NCBI RefSeq assembly: GCF_009765775.1
Contig: NZ_LMUU01000051.1
Location: 6,778 to 70,777, forward strand
From: Beijerinckia sp. L45
GTDB taxonomy: Bacteria > Pseudomonadota > Alphaproteobacteria > Rhizobiales > Beijerinckiaceae
Length of the DNA stretch: 64,000 bases
Reading direction: 5' to 3'
The number at the start of each line of letters is the position of its first letter. Positions within the stretch are counted from its first letter, which is position 1. Positions 1-8,055 of the stretch are shown here, in pieces. Both the position numbers and the translations under genes were made by a program. The notes under the pieces were generated by a model. That model saw nothing but the letters and a program-made list of their open reading frames with translations. It searched no databases and had not been told where the DNA came from.

Positions 1-1
1 G

Positions 2-790
2 GAAGCCGGGACCTTCGATTTCTCGGCTTACGTCAATCACATCGTCGACTTCATGCAGGCGCTGGGGCCGCGATCGCATCTCGTGGCCGTTTGCCAGCCA
101 ACGGTGCCCGCACTCGCCGCGGCGGCGATCATGGCGGAAAACGACGATGCCGCACAGCCGGCAAGCCTGATCCTGATGGCCGGCCCGATCGACACGCGCA
201 TCAACCCGACCATGGTCAACAAGCTGGCCCTGGAAAAGCCGATCGAGTGGTTCAGGGACAAACTGACGAGCGCGGTCCCGGCCGGTCACAAAGGTGCGAG
301 CCGCCGCGTCTATCCCGGCTTCATGCAGCTTACCGCCTTCATGAGCATGAACCCGGAACGCCACAAGAAATCGTTCAAGGACATGGCGCAGGCGCTAGCC
401 GATGGCGACACCGCCAAATACGCGACGATGCAAACCTTTTACGAAGAATACTTCGCCGTGATGGACCTGCCGGCTGAGTTCTATCTCGAGACGGTCCAAA
501 TGGTGTTCCAGGATTTTTCCCTGCCCAAGGGCGAGCTCAGGGTCAACGACAGGCTGATCGATCTCAAGGCGATCCGCAAAACAGCAATTCTGACAGTCGA
601 GGGCGAGCGCGACGATATTTGCGGCCTCGGCCAGACCATGGCGGCGCAGGAACTATGCTCCAGCGTGCGGCCCTACAAGAAAACACACCACGTGCAGACA
701 GGTGTCGGCCATTACGGCGTGTTCAGCGGCCGCCGCTGGAACAGTGAAATCTATCCGAAGGTTCGCGACACCATTCAGATGGCGAGCTGA
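2..790 (+). CDS. phaZ: Intracellular polyhydroxyalkanoate depolymerase, C-terminal part (5' end outside window)
   Basis: Degrades intracellular poly(3-hydroxybutyrate) granules to release monomers or oligomers. The reading frame is open from base 2, so the N-terminus is missing; 262 residues are present. The fragment has the alpha/beta-hydrolase nucleophile region VAVCQP with Cys instead of Ser, as in the Ralstonia-type intracellular depolymerases, then an acidic region GERDDICG and the C-terminal GVGHYGVFSGRRW carrying the expected catalytic His. It ends in a TGA just before a bidirectional terminator shared with the converging helicase gene. A PhaC-like hydrolase is the only serious alternative, but the VCQP motif fits depolymerase. 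Confidence 0.9.
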   Translation, partial: EAGTFDFSAYVNHIVDFMQALGPRSHLVAVCQPTVPALAAAAIMAENDDAAQPASLILMAGPIDTRINPTMVNKLALEKPIEWFRDKLTSAVPAGHKGASRRVYPGFMQLTAFMSMNPERHKKSFKDMAQALADGDTAKYATMQTFYEEYFAVMDLPAEFYLETVQMVFQDFSLPKGELRVNDRLIDLKAIRKTAILTVEGERDDICGLGQTMAAQELCSSVRPYKKTHHVQTGVGHYGVFSGRRWNSEIYPKVRDTIQMAS

Positions 791-810
791 CCGCCGATCG
801 ACACGACTTT

Positions 811-850
811 AAAGCAAACAAGGCCGCTCCCGAGAGAGCGGCCTTGCTTT
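811..850. terminator. Bidirectional rho-independent terminator between phaZ and the helicase
   Basis: The arms AAGGCCGCTC (820-829) and GAGCGGCCTT (836-845) pair perfectly around a 6-nt loop. They are extended outward by AAAGCAA (811-817) and TTGCTTT (844-850), giving A- and T-rich flanks on both sides. The position between two convergent genes fits termination in both directions. Confidence 0.9.
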
Positions 851-870
851 AGGTCTGACCGGCTTCGGCG

Positions 871-2241
871 TTAAGACGGACGGCGCGGTGCACCCGAGCC
901 GGCGTTGCTTCGTGCCGGCGGCCGTCCCCCGGCGGGGCGTGGCCGCGACGATGCGGGGCGGTCGCCGGCGGCGCGGTTCTGACCACCCGCACCATGCTTG
1001 TGATCGAAGGCCGGACGGCCGGGACCACCCGAGCCACGACGCTCGCTGGCGCGATCGTACTGGCGCGGCGGACGCGCATCTTCGCGCGGTTCCGGATTGG
1101 CGGCAGCGCCCCGCGGATCGCGACGGTCTTCAGAGGGGATCGTCTGGCGCGTCAGCTTCTCGATGCTCTTGAGGAAGCCGCGCTCCTCGATGTCGCACAG
1201 CGAGATGGCCTGGCCCGTCGCCCCGGCGCGCGCGGTACGGCCGATGCGGTGGACGTAGGATTCCGGCACGTTGGGCAGGTCGAAGTTGACGACATGGGTG
1301 ACCATGTCGACGTCGATGCCACGTGCGGCGATATCGGTCGCCACGAGGATCTTGGTCGCGCCGTTCTTGAACGAGGCGAGCGCGCGTTCACGCTGCGCCT
1401 GGCTCTTGTTGCCGTGAATGGCGAGGGCAGGGATCCCGACCTCTTCGAGGTGGCGAACCACCTTGTCCGCGCCATGCTTGGTGCGGGTGAAGACGAGGCC
1501 GCGGTTCATCTCTTCCTGGCGGATCAGATCGGCGAGGACGTGACGCTTGCGCGCCGTCTCGATGAAGATCACGCGCTGGTCGACGCGCTCGGCCGTGGTG
1601 GAGACCGGGGTCACCGACACCTTGACCGGATCGCGCAGCAGGTCGCCGGCGAGCAGGCCGATTTCCTTCGGCATCGTCGCCGAGAAGAACAGGCTCTGGC
1701 GTGCCTTCGGGAGCAGGGGCGTCAGACGGCGGATCGCATGGATGAAACCCATGTCGAGCATCTGGTCGGCTTCGTCGAGAACGAAGATCTCGACATGATC
1801 GAGACGCACGGTGCGCTGGTCGAGGTGATCGATCAGGCGGCCTGGGGTGGCGACGAGAATATCGACGCCGCGCATCAGCCGGTCGATCTGCGGACGGATC
1901 GAAACACCGCCGAAGACGGTGGCGATGGAGAGGCCGAGGTTCTTGCCATAGACGCGGAAGCTTTCCGCGATCTGGCTGGCGAGCTCACGGGTCGGGGACA
2001 GAATCAGCGCGCGGCAGGTGTTCTTTTCCGGGCGGACCCGGTCCATCGACAGGCGATGCAGGATGGGAAGAGCGAAGGCCGCGGTCTTGCCGGTGCCGGT
2101 CTGGGCGATGCCGAGCAGATCCTTGCCGAGCAGAACGTGAGGGATGGCCTGTGCCTGGATCGGCGTCGGGGTGACATAGTTTTCGCTCTCGAGCGCCTTG
2201 AGAATGGGCGCGGAAAGGCCGAGGTCGGTGAATTGCGTCAA
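871..2241 (-). CDS. rhlE: DEAD-box ATP-dependent RNA helicase, RhlE type
   Basis: Unwinds RNA duplexes using ATP, probably in ribosome assembly and mRNA turnover. In the 456-residue protein the Q motif (PTPIQ, about 25-29), Walker A AQTGTGKT (46-53), motif Ia PTRELASQ (83-90), ATPGR (131-135), DEAD (156-159), SAT (187-189), ARGID (306-310) and HRIGRTAR (331-338) are all present and in order. From about residue 375 the tail is basic and low in complexity (Arg, Gly, Pro, Ala), typical of RhlE-like RNA-binding tails. It converges on phaZ. The rhlE name is by family resemblance; other DEAD-box paralogues look similar. Confidence 0.93.
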   Translation of the reverse strand: MTQFTDLGLSAPILKALESENYVTPTPIQAQAIPHVLLGKDLLGIAQTGTGKTAAFALPILHRLSMDRVRPEKNTCRALILSPTRELASQIAESFRVYGKNLGLSIATVFGGVSIRPQIDRLMRGVDILVATPGRLIDHLDQRTVRLDHVEIFVLDEADQMLDMGFIHAIRRLTPLLPKARQSLFFSATMPKEIGLLAGDLLRDPVKVSVTPVSTTAERVDQRVIFIETARKRHVLADLIRQEEMNRGLVFTRTKHGADKVVRHLEEVGIPALAIHGNKSQAQRERALASFKNGATKILVATDIAARGIDVDMVTHVVNFDLPNVPESYVHRIGRTARAGATGQAISLCDIEERGFLKSIEKLTRQTIPSEDRRDPRGAAANPEPREDARPPRQYDRASERRGSGGPGRPAFDHKHGAGGQNRAAGDRPASSRPRPAGGRPPARSNAGSGAPRRPS

Positions 2242-2497
2242 GATTGGCTTTCAAGGCATGGCAACAGCGTCGGTCGACCTGTCGCGTCATTGATGAAGGG
2301 GATGCCGTGCGTGACCGGCTTCGGTCGGTCGGCGAGTGGCGGTTCGAACGAGCCAGGCGGTGCACTGGGCTTCAGACGATCACGCGGCCAGATGCCGTCA
2401 CCGCAGATGCGGCTGCTCGCATTTGGTGGTTTTACGGCAAAAGGTCAAGCTTTATGTTGCATTGCGAGATTTGATGTCGCGGGTCGTGCTTCCCCAG
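2242..2497. other. Intergenic region upstream of the helicase, no gene seen
   Basis: This is leader and promoter space for the minus-strand helicase. On the minus strand a TTGACC hexamer occurs around 2440-2450, but its -10 partner is poor, so no promoter is called. No credible coding frame was found on either strand. Confidence 0.5.
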
Positions 2498-2525
2498 GTG
2501 ACAGATTTATTTTGACTGCTACACT
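2498..2525 (+). promoter_or_regulatory. Candidate sigma70-type promoter of the short transcript
   Basis: GTGACA (2498-2503) and TACACT (2520-2525) are separated by 16 nt. They match TTGACA in 5 of 6 and TATAAT in 4 of 6 positions. Start of transcription would fall near 2532, a few bases before the long Shine-Dalgarno. A second hexamer, TTGACT at 2512-2517, has no good -10 at 17 nt. Inferred from sequence only. Confidence 0.4.
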
Positions 2526-2560
2526 CTTCAAATCGTCAACGAACGGAAGGAGGTGATCCA

Positions 2561-2623
2561 GTGTTTCAAGGTCATGTCGTGAGCCAGCCGAGGATCTCTT
2601 TTCCATCGGGATGTCGCGCTTAG
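2561..2623 (+). CDS. 20-residue small ORF with an extreme Shine-Dalgarno
   Basis: GTG start at 2561 and TAG at 2621-2623. The core GGAGG (2549-2553) lies 7 nt before the start, ideal spacing, inside a 15-nt stretch complementary to the 16S rRNA tail. The peptide begins MFQGHVVSQP and has one Cys near the end. No family is recognised. Such an over-strong site suggests either very high initiation on a short peptide or a ribosome-holding leader. Coding is plausible but not proven, since there are too few codons to judge usage. Confidence 0.4.
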   Translation: MFQGHVVSQPRISFPSGCRA

Positions 2624-2714
2624 ACGCACCGGTGGTGAGAGAACGTCGGCGGTCGCGCTGACAGGCTCGGATCGACGGTCTGCCTTCGGGCGGACCCGAG
2701 AGCCTCCAAGACGG

Positions 2715-2745
2715 AAAGCCTCGGCGAAAGCCGGGGCTTTCTTTT
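2715..2745 (+). terminator. Rho-independent terminator with GAAA tetraloop
   Basis: AAAGCCTCGGC (2715-2725) pairs with GCCGGGGCTTT (2730-2740) through 11 bp including one T-G pair. The loop is GAAA and the stem is followed by CTTTT. It ends the short transcript and separates it from the Sir2 gene at 2867. Confidence 0.85.
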
Positions 2746-2866
2746 AAAAACGTGTCGGTTTTTAAGTTTGCCGGCTTGCGAGACCGATCGCCGCCGGTCG
2801 TGTCATCCAGTGGCTCACGCTCTACCTTCCTTGTGTCGCACTCTCGCAGGGAGCAGAGGCATCACG

Positions 2867-3631
2867 ATGGTCATTGCAGATATCGAAGCTGCGGCGAGCC
2901 AGCTGCGCCAGCTTATCGACTCGGCGTCGAACGTCGTCGCCTTCACCGGGGCCGGCCTCTCGACCGAAAGCGGCGTGCCGGACTATCGCTCAAAGAATTC
3001 GCCGTGGACGCGCTACACGCCGATCCCGTTCGACCTGTTCGTCGCGGACCCCGCACAACGCGTCGAAGCCTGGCGGCGGAAGTTCGCGATGGATGATCTC
3101 TACGCCGACGCGCGGCCGTCCCGCGGACACAGCGCGTTGAGTCAGCTCGTCCAGGCCGGCCAGCTTGCAGCGATCATCACGCAAAACATCGATGACCTGC
3201 ACCAGCGCTCCGGCGTCGGCCCGGATCACCTGATCGAGCTTCACGGCAACGGCACCTACGCGACCTGCCTCACCTGCGCGCAGCGCTATGAGCTGCCGCC
3301 AATTCGCCGCGCGTTCGAGGACACCGGGGAGGCGCCCCGATGCGTCTGGTGTGGCGGAATTGTCAAGTCGGCCACCATTTCGTTCGGCCAGGCGCTGCCG
3401 ACATCGGTTCTGAAAGCCGCACAAGCCGCGACGTTGGCGTGCGATCTGTTCATCGCCATCGGGTCGTCGCTCGTCGTCTATCCGGCCGCGGCGCTGCCCG
3501 TCCTGGCGCAACGTCATGGCGCCAAGCTCGTGATTTTAAACGGTGAAGCAACGCCCCTCGATCGTAGCGCCGACATGGTTCTGCGTGGTGACATTGGCAC
3601 CGTCCTCGACAGTGCCACGCGGGACCCATGA
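2867..3631 (+). CDS. NAD-dependent protein deacylase, Sir2 family
   Basis: Removes acyl groups from protein lysines using NAD+, giving nicotinamide and O-acyl-ADP-ribose. In 254 residues it shows GAGLSTESGVPDYR (28-41), QNIDDLH (106-112), the catalytic His in ELHGN (His126), four zinc Cys at 134, 137, 159 and 162, and the NAD-binding GSS (199-201). ATG at 2867 was chosen over an upstream frame extension because GGGAG lies at a workable distance and the N-terminus then matches CobB-like lengths. It stands alone between two intergenic regions. Substrates are unknown. A CobB-type class cannot be fixed without alignment. Confidence 0.93.
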   Translation: MVIADIEAAASQLRQLIDSASNVVAFTGAGLSTESGVPDYRSKNSPWTRYTPIPFDLFVADPAQRVEAWRRKFAMDDLYADARPSRGHSALSQLVQAGQLAAIITQNIDDLHQRSGVGPDHLIELHGNGTYATCLTCAQRYELPPIRRAFEDTGEAPRCVWCGGIVKSATISFGQALPTSVLKAAQAATLACDLFIAIGSSLVVYPAAALPVLAQRHGAKLVILNGEATPLDRSADMVLRGDIGTVLDSATRDP

Positions 3632-3844
3632 TCGAAGCGCGGATTGGTCGCCGCCGTTGGTAGAGAGACAAAGCTACCACACCTCGCCGGGATGTCCCTT
3701 CATCCACAAGAACGCTCGGTTTGCCGCTGTGCCAGCGCAGCGTCGATGCTATCAATAAAGGCCTGATTTGCAGGTGATTCGGGTGCGCTTCCCAGCGCAG
3801 GTGAATGCCACGATCGACAGTGTAAAGTTCTAAGGACGCACCAC

Positions 3845-4423
3845 GTGGGCACCAAGGATCCCATTTTACCATTTCGCGACATCGAGCCGGGCGACAGCGC
3901 GGCCGAGGGAATGGAGCTCGTCGAAATTTCCGGGCGCATCAAGTGGTTCGACGTATCCAAGGGCTACGGCTTCATCGCGCAGGATGATGGGGCGGCCGAC
4001 GTGCTGCTTCACGTGACGACCTTGCGGCGCGACGGGTTCCAAACGGCCAACGAAGGCGCGCGGATCGTTTGCGAAGCGCTTGTCCGGACCAAAGGCCTGC
4101 AGGTCTTCCGCATTCTGTCCATGGACGATTCCACCGCCGTTCATCCGGCCCAGTTGCCGGTTCGCACGCACGTGCAGGTGACGCCGAGCAGCGGTTTCGA
4201 AATCGTCGTGGTCAAGTGGTTCAACCGGGTTCGCGGATTTGGCTTCGTTTCGCGCGGCGATGGCACCGACGACATCTTCATCCATATGGAAACGCTGCGG
4301 CGTTACGGCATCGCGGAATTGAAGCCCGGCGACAGCCTGCTGGTGCGATTCGGCGATGGGCCCAAAGGCTTGATGGCTGCGGAAGTTCGCCTCCTCGAAG
4401 CGGCCTTGCCGTCGACCCATTAG
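3845..4423 (+). CDS. Two-domain cold-shock protein
   Basis: A 192-residue cytoplasmic nucleic-acid-binding protein with two cold-shock domains joined by a linker of about 30 residues. The first (about 28-92) has KWF, RNP1 KGYGFI (39-44) and RNP2-like VLLHV. The second (about 120-186) has KWF, RGFGFV and IFIHM. Tandem CSD proteins of this size are common in Hyphomicrobiales and act as RNA chaperones or regulators. GTG at 3845 is preceded by AAGGA at 9 nt; an internal ATG at 3911 would remove 22 residues outside the domain. DUF192 follows closely on the same strand, so cotranscription is likely. Confidence 0.9.
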   Translation: MGTKDPILPFRDIEPGDSAAEGMELVEISGRIKWFDVSKGYGFIAQDDGAADVLLHVTTLRRDGFQTANEGARIVCEALVRTKGLQVFRILSMDDSTAVHPAQLPVRTHVQVTPSSGFEIVVVKWFNRVRGFGFVSRGDGTDDIFIHMETLRRYGIAELKPGDSLLVRFGDGPKGLMAAEVRLLEAALPSTH

Positions 4424-4466
4424 CGTGCTTTTTCCCCGCCACGGTGCGGCTTGTGGGAACAGCGGA

Positions 4467-4931
4467 ATGGTCAGGGCAAACAGGGTTTTGGGTTGCGGGA
4501 CGCTCGTGTTGGTTTCGACCTTGATGGCGTCGAGTTGGGCTTTGGCGGCGACCGGTCTCGAAAAACTCGAAATCGACACGGCAAGCGGACCGCACATTCT
4601 GCAGGTCGAAGTCATGCGGACCCAGCCCGAGCTCGAGAAGGGCCTGATGTTCCGCAGATTTCTGCCGAAAGATCGCGGCATGCTGTTCGACTTCAAGGTC
4701 GAAAAGCCTGTCGAGATGTGGATGAAGAACACCTACATCTCGCTCGACATGGTTTTCATCGGCCATGACGGCCATGTCGTCGGCATCGCCCGCGACGCGG
4801 AACCGCTTTCGGAGACGATCATCCCGTCCGGCGCTCCGGCTTTCGGCGTTCTCGAAGTGAACGCTGGTGAGGCTGCGGCGATTGGTTTGAAAATCGGCGA
4901 TGCAGTGCATCATCCCCTTTTCAAGAACTAG
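4467..4931 (+). CDS. DUF192 family secreted protein
   Basis: A 154-residue protein of unknown biochemical function. From the ATG at 4467 the first about 27 residues form a signal peptide (MVRANR, a hydrophobic stretch, then SSWALA), so export to the periplasm is expected. The body has the family hallmarks EKGLMFRRFLPKDRGMLF and WMKNTYISLDMVFI. An in-frame upstream start exists at 4425 but would bury the signal sequence. It sits 43 nt after the cold-shock gene, a pairing seen in rhizobial genomes. The stop overlaps the stop of the converging small membrane protein. Confidence 0.9.
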   Translation: MVRANRVLGCGTLVLVSTLMASSWALAATGLEKLEIDTASGPHILQVEVMRTQPELEKGLMFRRFLPKDRGMLFDFKVEKPVEMWMKNTYISLDMVFIGHDGHVVGIARDAEPLSETIIPSGAPAFGVLEVNAGEAAAIGLKIGDAVHHPLFKN

Positions 4932-5233
4932 GCGCTCGTTTCAAAGGCCCGGAGGTTGTCCGCCGGCGCGGTCCGGCATGATGCCCGCCGCGGCGTGGCT
5001 GCTGTCGAGCGATGCTTTTTCGTCCACCTCGGCCAAGCCGCCGAAGGCGCGGTTGGTGGTGGTGGCTGGCCGGACCTCGGTCGTTGCGGACGGACCGTCC
5101 GCGACAAGCGCGTTTCTGGCGGCTTCCGGTTTCGCGGATCCTTGAGGAAATAGCCGAAGTGAAAGATCGAGATCGCCAGCACGATGCCGATCGTGAAGAC
5201 AGCCAACAGGGCGATTATGACGCCTGATTCCAT
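4928..5233 (-). CDS. Small single-span membrane protein, function unknown
   Basis: A 101-residue protein starting MESGVIIALL, with one hydrophobic helix at about residues 4-26 followed by a Pro-, Arg- and Thr-rich tail with no recognisable domain. The start is preceded by GGGAGAAGAGG. The N-terminal helix with RBS supports a real gene; the C-terminal half looks like low-complexity high-GC sequence. An overlapping frame on the same strand is also open but lacks the RBS fit. No family recognised. Confidence 0.5.
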   Translation of the reverse strand: MESGVIIALLAVFTIGIVLAISIFHFGYFLKDPRNRKPPETRLSRTVRPQRPRSGQPPPPTAPSAAWPRWTKKHRSTAATPRRASCRTAPADNLRAFETSA

Positions 5234-5392
5234 GCCTCTTCTCCCGTGTCCTGATTGCCGAATGCAACTCAACGTCGCGCGTGCGGGAACGATCCGGCGG
5301 AACGGCTTACCTTGTTGCCTCGCGAGGATTTGATTGCCTGCTGGTCGCGTAGGTATTTAGCGGCTTGTTGCGCCTGCAACAGTTTGATCTTA

Positions 5393-5419
5393 TGCAGTCC
5401 TATCGGTAGGACCGCTGCA
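5393..5419. promoter_or_regulatory. Bulged palindrome upstream of the P450 gene
   Basis: TGCAG-TCCTA (5393-5402) pairs with TAGGA (5407-5411) and, after a CCG bulge, CTGCA (5415-5419). The inner GTCCTATCGGTAGGAC is almost fully dyad-symmetric. It lies about 80 nt before the P450 start, so it may be an operator or an RNA hairpin. There is no T-run, so it is not a terminator. No binding protein can be named. Confidence 0.35.
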
Positions 5420-5497
5420 AAACGGGAAGCATTTCAGATAGATGCGTAGTGGTCGCAACAGTTTGGGTGCTTCGATGACAGCGAATCCCGCAGCCCG

Positions 5498-6718
5498 ATG
5501 ACGCGGTCATGCGAGTCGGATCCCTCGTTCTCTTCCGACGAACGACAGAGTCTAGACGATCGAAAAACGGCTGTCCTGGCGGCAGGGGATCACGCATCTC
5601 GCCTTCAGGTTCAGGCAGACGGCAGCGTCAGGATCAACGGCTTCAGCCTGGCGAGCCAGTTGCTGCGCCGGGGCGGGACTCGGCAGGCTGGCTTCAACGC
5701 GGCGCTGGTCGAACGCTTTCCCCAAAAGAATCTCTCCGTCCTGTTCAAGGAAGGCGATGCCCATCGCCTGCAGCGCTCGGCGGTCGCGCGCTTCTTCGCG
5801 CCGAAGGTGGTGAGTGAGCGCTACCGCCGGCTGATGACCGACCTGAGTGTTCGGCTCGTCGCACGCTTCAAGACCCGACGACGTGCCAGGCTCGACGATA
5901 TGAGCCTCACGCTGTCCGTCGCGGTTGCGGCCGAGATCGTCGGCGTGACCGAGAGTGTTTTGCCCGGCCTCGGCTGGCGTCTCAACCGTTTCTTCGCCCT
6001 GGAGGCGCCGAGCCTCGATGCGCGGTTCAGCACGGCCGCCTATATCGTCCGGGCGCAGGTCAACCTGCTTGCGGTGTACCTTTTGGATGTGAGGCCGGCG
6101 ATCCGCGCCCGCCGACGAGATCGCCGCGAAGATCTGATCTCCCATCTGATCGACCAGGGCTGGTCGGATCTCGATATCCTAACGGAATGCGTGACCTATG
6201 CGACGGCTGGCATGTCGACGACGCGCGAGTTCATCATCGTCGCTGCTTGGCACCTGCTTGAGCGCGGCGACCTGCGACGACGCTTTCTCGAGAGCGACGA
6301 AACCGGTCGGTGCGTTATCCTGGAAGAAATCCTCCGCCTCGAACCGCCGGTCGGCACGATCTTCCGTCGGACCAACGTCGCCGTCACGCTCGACGATGAC
6401 GGGCGCAAGACGGATATCCCGGCCGACACCGTCGTCGCCATCGACATCCGCGGCGTCAATGCCGATGAGGGTGTTGTGGGCGGGTGTCCGCACCGGCTCG
6501 ACCCCGACCGGGCAAAGCGCGGGCCGTCTGGCCATATGAGTTTTGGCGACGGCGCGCACAAATGCCCCGGCGCCTCGGTCGCACTGCAAGAAACCTCGAT
6601 CTTCCTCGACCATCTCCTCCGCGTGCCCGGTGTGACCCTCGCGTCGGCGCCGAAGCTCAGCTGGAACACGATGACGATGGGCTACGTGTTGCGGCGCGTG
6701 ATTCTGACCGCCGAATAA
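5498..6718 (+). CDS. Cytochrome P450
   Basis: A 406-residue soluble haem monooxygenase that would hydroxylate an unknown organic substrate with electrons from a ferredoxin, none of which is encoded nearby. It has the ExxR pair in LEEILRL (Glu277, Arg280), the haem loop FGDGAHKCPG with ligand Cys356, and a B/C-region motif DAHRLQRSAVARFF. The I-helix oxygen-activation motif reads AGMSTT (237-242), so Ser240 stands where an acidic residue is usual. No good RBS precedes the ATG at 5498, so the exact start is uncertain. It is a stand-alone gene. Confidence 0.92.
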   Translation: MTRSCESDPSFSSDERQSLDDRKTAVLAAGDHASRLQVQADGSVRINGFSLASQLLRRGGTRQAGFNAALVERFPQKNLSVLFKEGDAHRLQRSAVARFFAPKVVSERYRRLMTDLSVRLVARFKTRRRARLDDMSLTLSVAVAAEIVGVTESVLPGLGWRLNRFFALEAPSLDARFSTAAYIVRAQVNLLAVYLLDVRPAIRARRRDRREDLISHLIDQGWSDLDILTECVTYATAGMSTTREFIIVAAWHLLERGDLRRRFLESDETGRCVILEEILRLEPPVGTIFRRTNVAVTLDDDGRKTDIPADTVVAIDIRGVNADEGVVGGCPHRLDPDRAKRGPSGHMSFGDGAHKCPGASVALQETSIFLDHLLRVPGVTLASAPKLSWNTMTMGYVLRRVILTAE

Positions 6719-6794
6719 CGCGCGGCAACCTTCCGCCGGGACCAGGGTTCGCGCTGCATGCTCCGGCGCCCCGCCGGTGAGCGGATGCTCCGGT

Positions 6795-7463
6795 ATGATC
6801 AAGGCAGTCATTTTCGACGTGGACGGCACGCTGATCGACAGCGTCGATTTTCATGCTCGCGCCTGGCAGGACGCCTTCCGCGAGTTCGGCCACGAGATCG
6901 ATCTCGCCAAGATCCGGGGCCAGATCGGCAAAGGCGGCGACCAGTTGATGCCGGTCTTCCTGTCCAAGGACGAGCTGCATGCCATCGCCGACAAGCTTGA
7001 TGAGCGGCGTGGCACGATTCTGCACGAACGTTATCTTGCCAAGATCAAGGCATTTCCCGAGGTGCGTGCGCTGTTCCAGCGCATCCTGAAGGACGGTAAG
7101 CAGATCCTCCTGGCTTCGTCAGCCAAGGGCGAGGACCTGCAGACGTACAAGGAACTCGCCAGGATCGAAGACTTGCTCGATGCCGAGACCTCGTCCGACG
7201 ATGCCGACAAGAGCAAGCCGCATCCCGACATCTTTCAGGCGGCTATGTCCAAACTACCTGGTGTCGAGCCGGACCAGACGATCGTCATCGGCGACACGCC
7301 CTATGACGCCGAAGCGGCGGGCAGGGCAGGGTTACGCGCCATCGGCGTGCGCTGTGGCGGCTGGCCGGACGGTGCGTTGAAACAGGCCGGATGCATCGCC
7401 GTCTACCGCGATCCTGCCGATCTTCTGGCGCATTACGATGCTTCGCCGCTGGCCACCCTATGA
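6795..7463 (+). CDS. HAD-superfamily phosphatase
   Basis: A 222-residue phosphoglycolate-phosphatase-like hydrolase. Motif I is FDVDGTL with nucleophile Asp and acid/base Asp, followed by a helical cap domain (about residues 20-85). Motif II is ASSA, motif III is KPHPDIF with the catalytic Lys, and motif IV is GDTPYDAEAA. The substrate cannot be told from sequence; beta-phosphoglucomutase-like members differ in the cap. The ATG at 6795 puts motif I at residues 6-12 as usual; a GTG six codons upstream is possible. Confidence 0.9.
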   Translation: MIKAVIFDVDGTLIDSVDFHARAWQDAFREFGHEIDLAKIRGQIGKGGDQLMPVFLSKDELHAIADKLDERRGTILHERYLAKIKAFPEVRALFQRILKDGKQILLASSAKGEDLQTYKELARIEDLLDAETSSDDADKSKPHPDIFQAAMSKLPGVEPDQTIVIGDTPYDAEAAGRAGLRAIGVRCGGWPDGALKQAGCIAVYRDPADLLAHYDASPLATL

Positions 7464-7534
7464 ACAATTAAGGCTGCGGACTTCGGCCAGACGGGTTGGC
7501 GGCACTCGACCGACCGGCACACGCCGACGTCATG

Positions 7535-7558
7535 TTGACATGAGGGCAATTACCCTCA
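7535..7558 (+). promoter_or_regulatory. Promoter -35 element with an overlapping palindromic operator (MarR)
   Basis: TTGACA (7535-7540) is immediately followed by TGAGGGCAATTACCCTCA (7541-7558), a palindrome with 16 of 18 symmetric positions. It fills the -35/-10 spacer of the likely marR promoter, so a bound dimer would block RNA polymerase. The 18-bp size with two half sites matches typical MarR sites. Autoregulation by the gene at 7600 is inferred. The -10 is weak (AATACG or neighbours). Confidence 0.7.
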
Positions 7559-7599
7559 ATACGGGTTGGATAGGTCGGATCAATTTTGAGACCACGTTC

Positions 7600-8037
7600 A
7601 TGGCAACGCCCGAACCCGAATTCTGTAGTTGCGCGGCGCTTCGCCAGGCAACGCGTCACGTCACCCAATTTTACGACGCCGCGCTGGCGCCGTCCGGGCT
7701 CGGGCTCAATCAATATTCGATCCTCTCCCGGCTTAGCCGCTTCGGGCCGATGACGATCCAAAAGCTGGCGGCGCTCTTGGTGATGGATCGTTCGACGCTC
7801 GGGCATCTTCTGCGGCCGCTCGAAGCACGCGATCTGCTGACCTTGCAGACATCGCAGGAGGACCGCCGTAGCCGCATCGTAAGCTTGACCCAGGTCGGTA
7901 CGGATCTGTTTGCCAAGGCGCGACCGCTCTGGGTCGACGCCGAGCGGCATTTCGAAAGCCGCTTCGGCGCCGAGGCGGCGCATGCACTGCGTGCCACGCT
8001 CAAGCAAGTCACGCAAACCGATCTCACGATCCGCTGA
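7600..8037 (+). CDS. MarR-family transcriptional regulator
   Basis: A 145-residue dimeric winged-helix regulator. The winged helix spans about residues 35-95, with recognition region MTIQKLAALLVMDRSTLGHLLRP and the wing DRRSRIVSLT, flanked by dimerisation helices. ATG at 7600 is chosen because the promoter and operator lie just upstream; the longer open frame would run through them. It leads an operon with a tautomerase (19 nt after its stop) and an MFS carrier. This suggests that a small organic acid or aromatic ligand relieves repression of uptake and conversion of that compound. CxC near the N-terminus (FCSCAAL) could give redox sensing, though this is speculative. Confidence 0.92.
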   Translation: MATPEPEFCSCAALRQATRHVTQFYDAALAPSGLGLNQYSILSRLSRFGPMTIQKLAALLVMDRSTLGHLLRPLEARDLLTLQTSQEDRRSRIVSLTQVGTDLFAKARPLWVDAERHFESRFGAEAAHALRATLKQVTQTDLTIR

Positions 8038-8055
8038 TCCTTGAAAGGACACACT

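Larger units (their letters stand above)
2532..2747 (+). ncRNA. Candidate structured small RNA carrying a 20-codon ORF
   Basis: A probable transcript of about 215 nt. It starts with AAGGAGGTGATCCAG (2547-2561), the exact complement of the 3' end of 16S rRNA, and contains a 20-codon ORF. It then has a stem-loop GGTCTGCC-TTCG-GGCGGACC (2677-2696) enclosed by GGCT...AGCC (2664-2704), and ends in a strong terminator. Structure is read from the sequence; the transcript boundaries are inferred. I do not recognise it as a named RNA family. It could be a small regulatory RNA, a leader, or a dual-function RNA with a peptide. Confidence 0.5.

Noticed and set aside
994-2556. 520-codon open frame on the plus strand opposite the helicase
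   Set aside because: It mirrors the helicase in reverse, is rich in Arg, Asp, Gly and Ala without motifs, and has no RBS. High GC leaves such antisense frames open.
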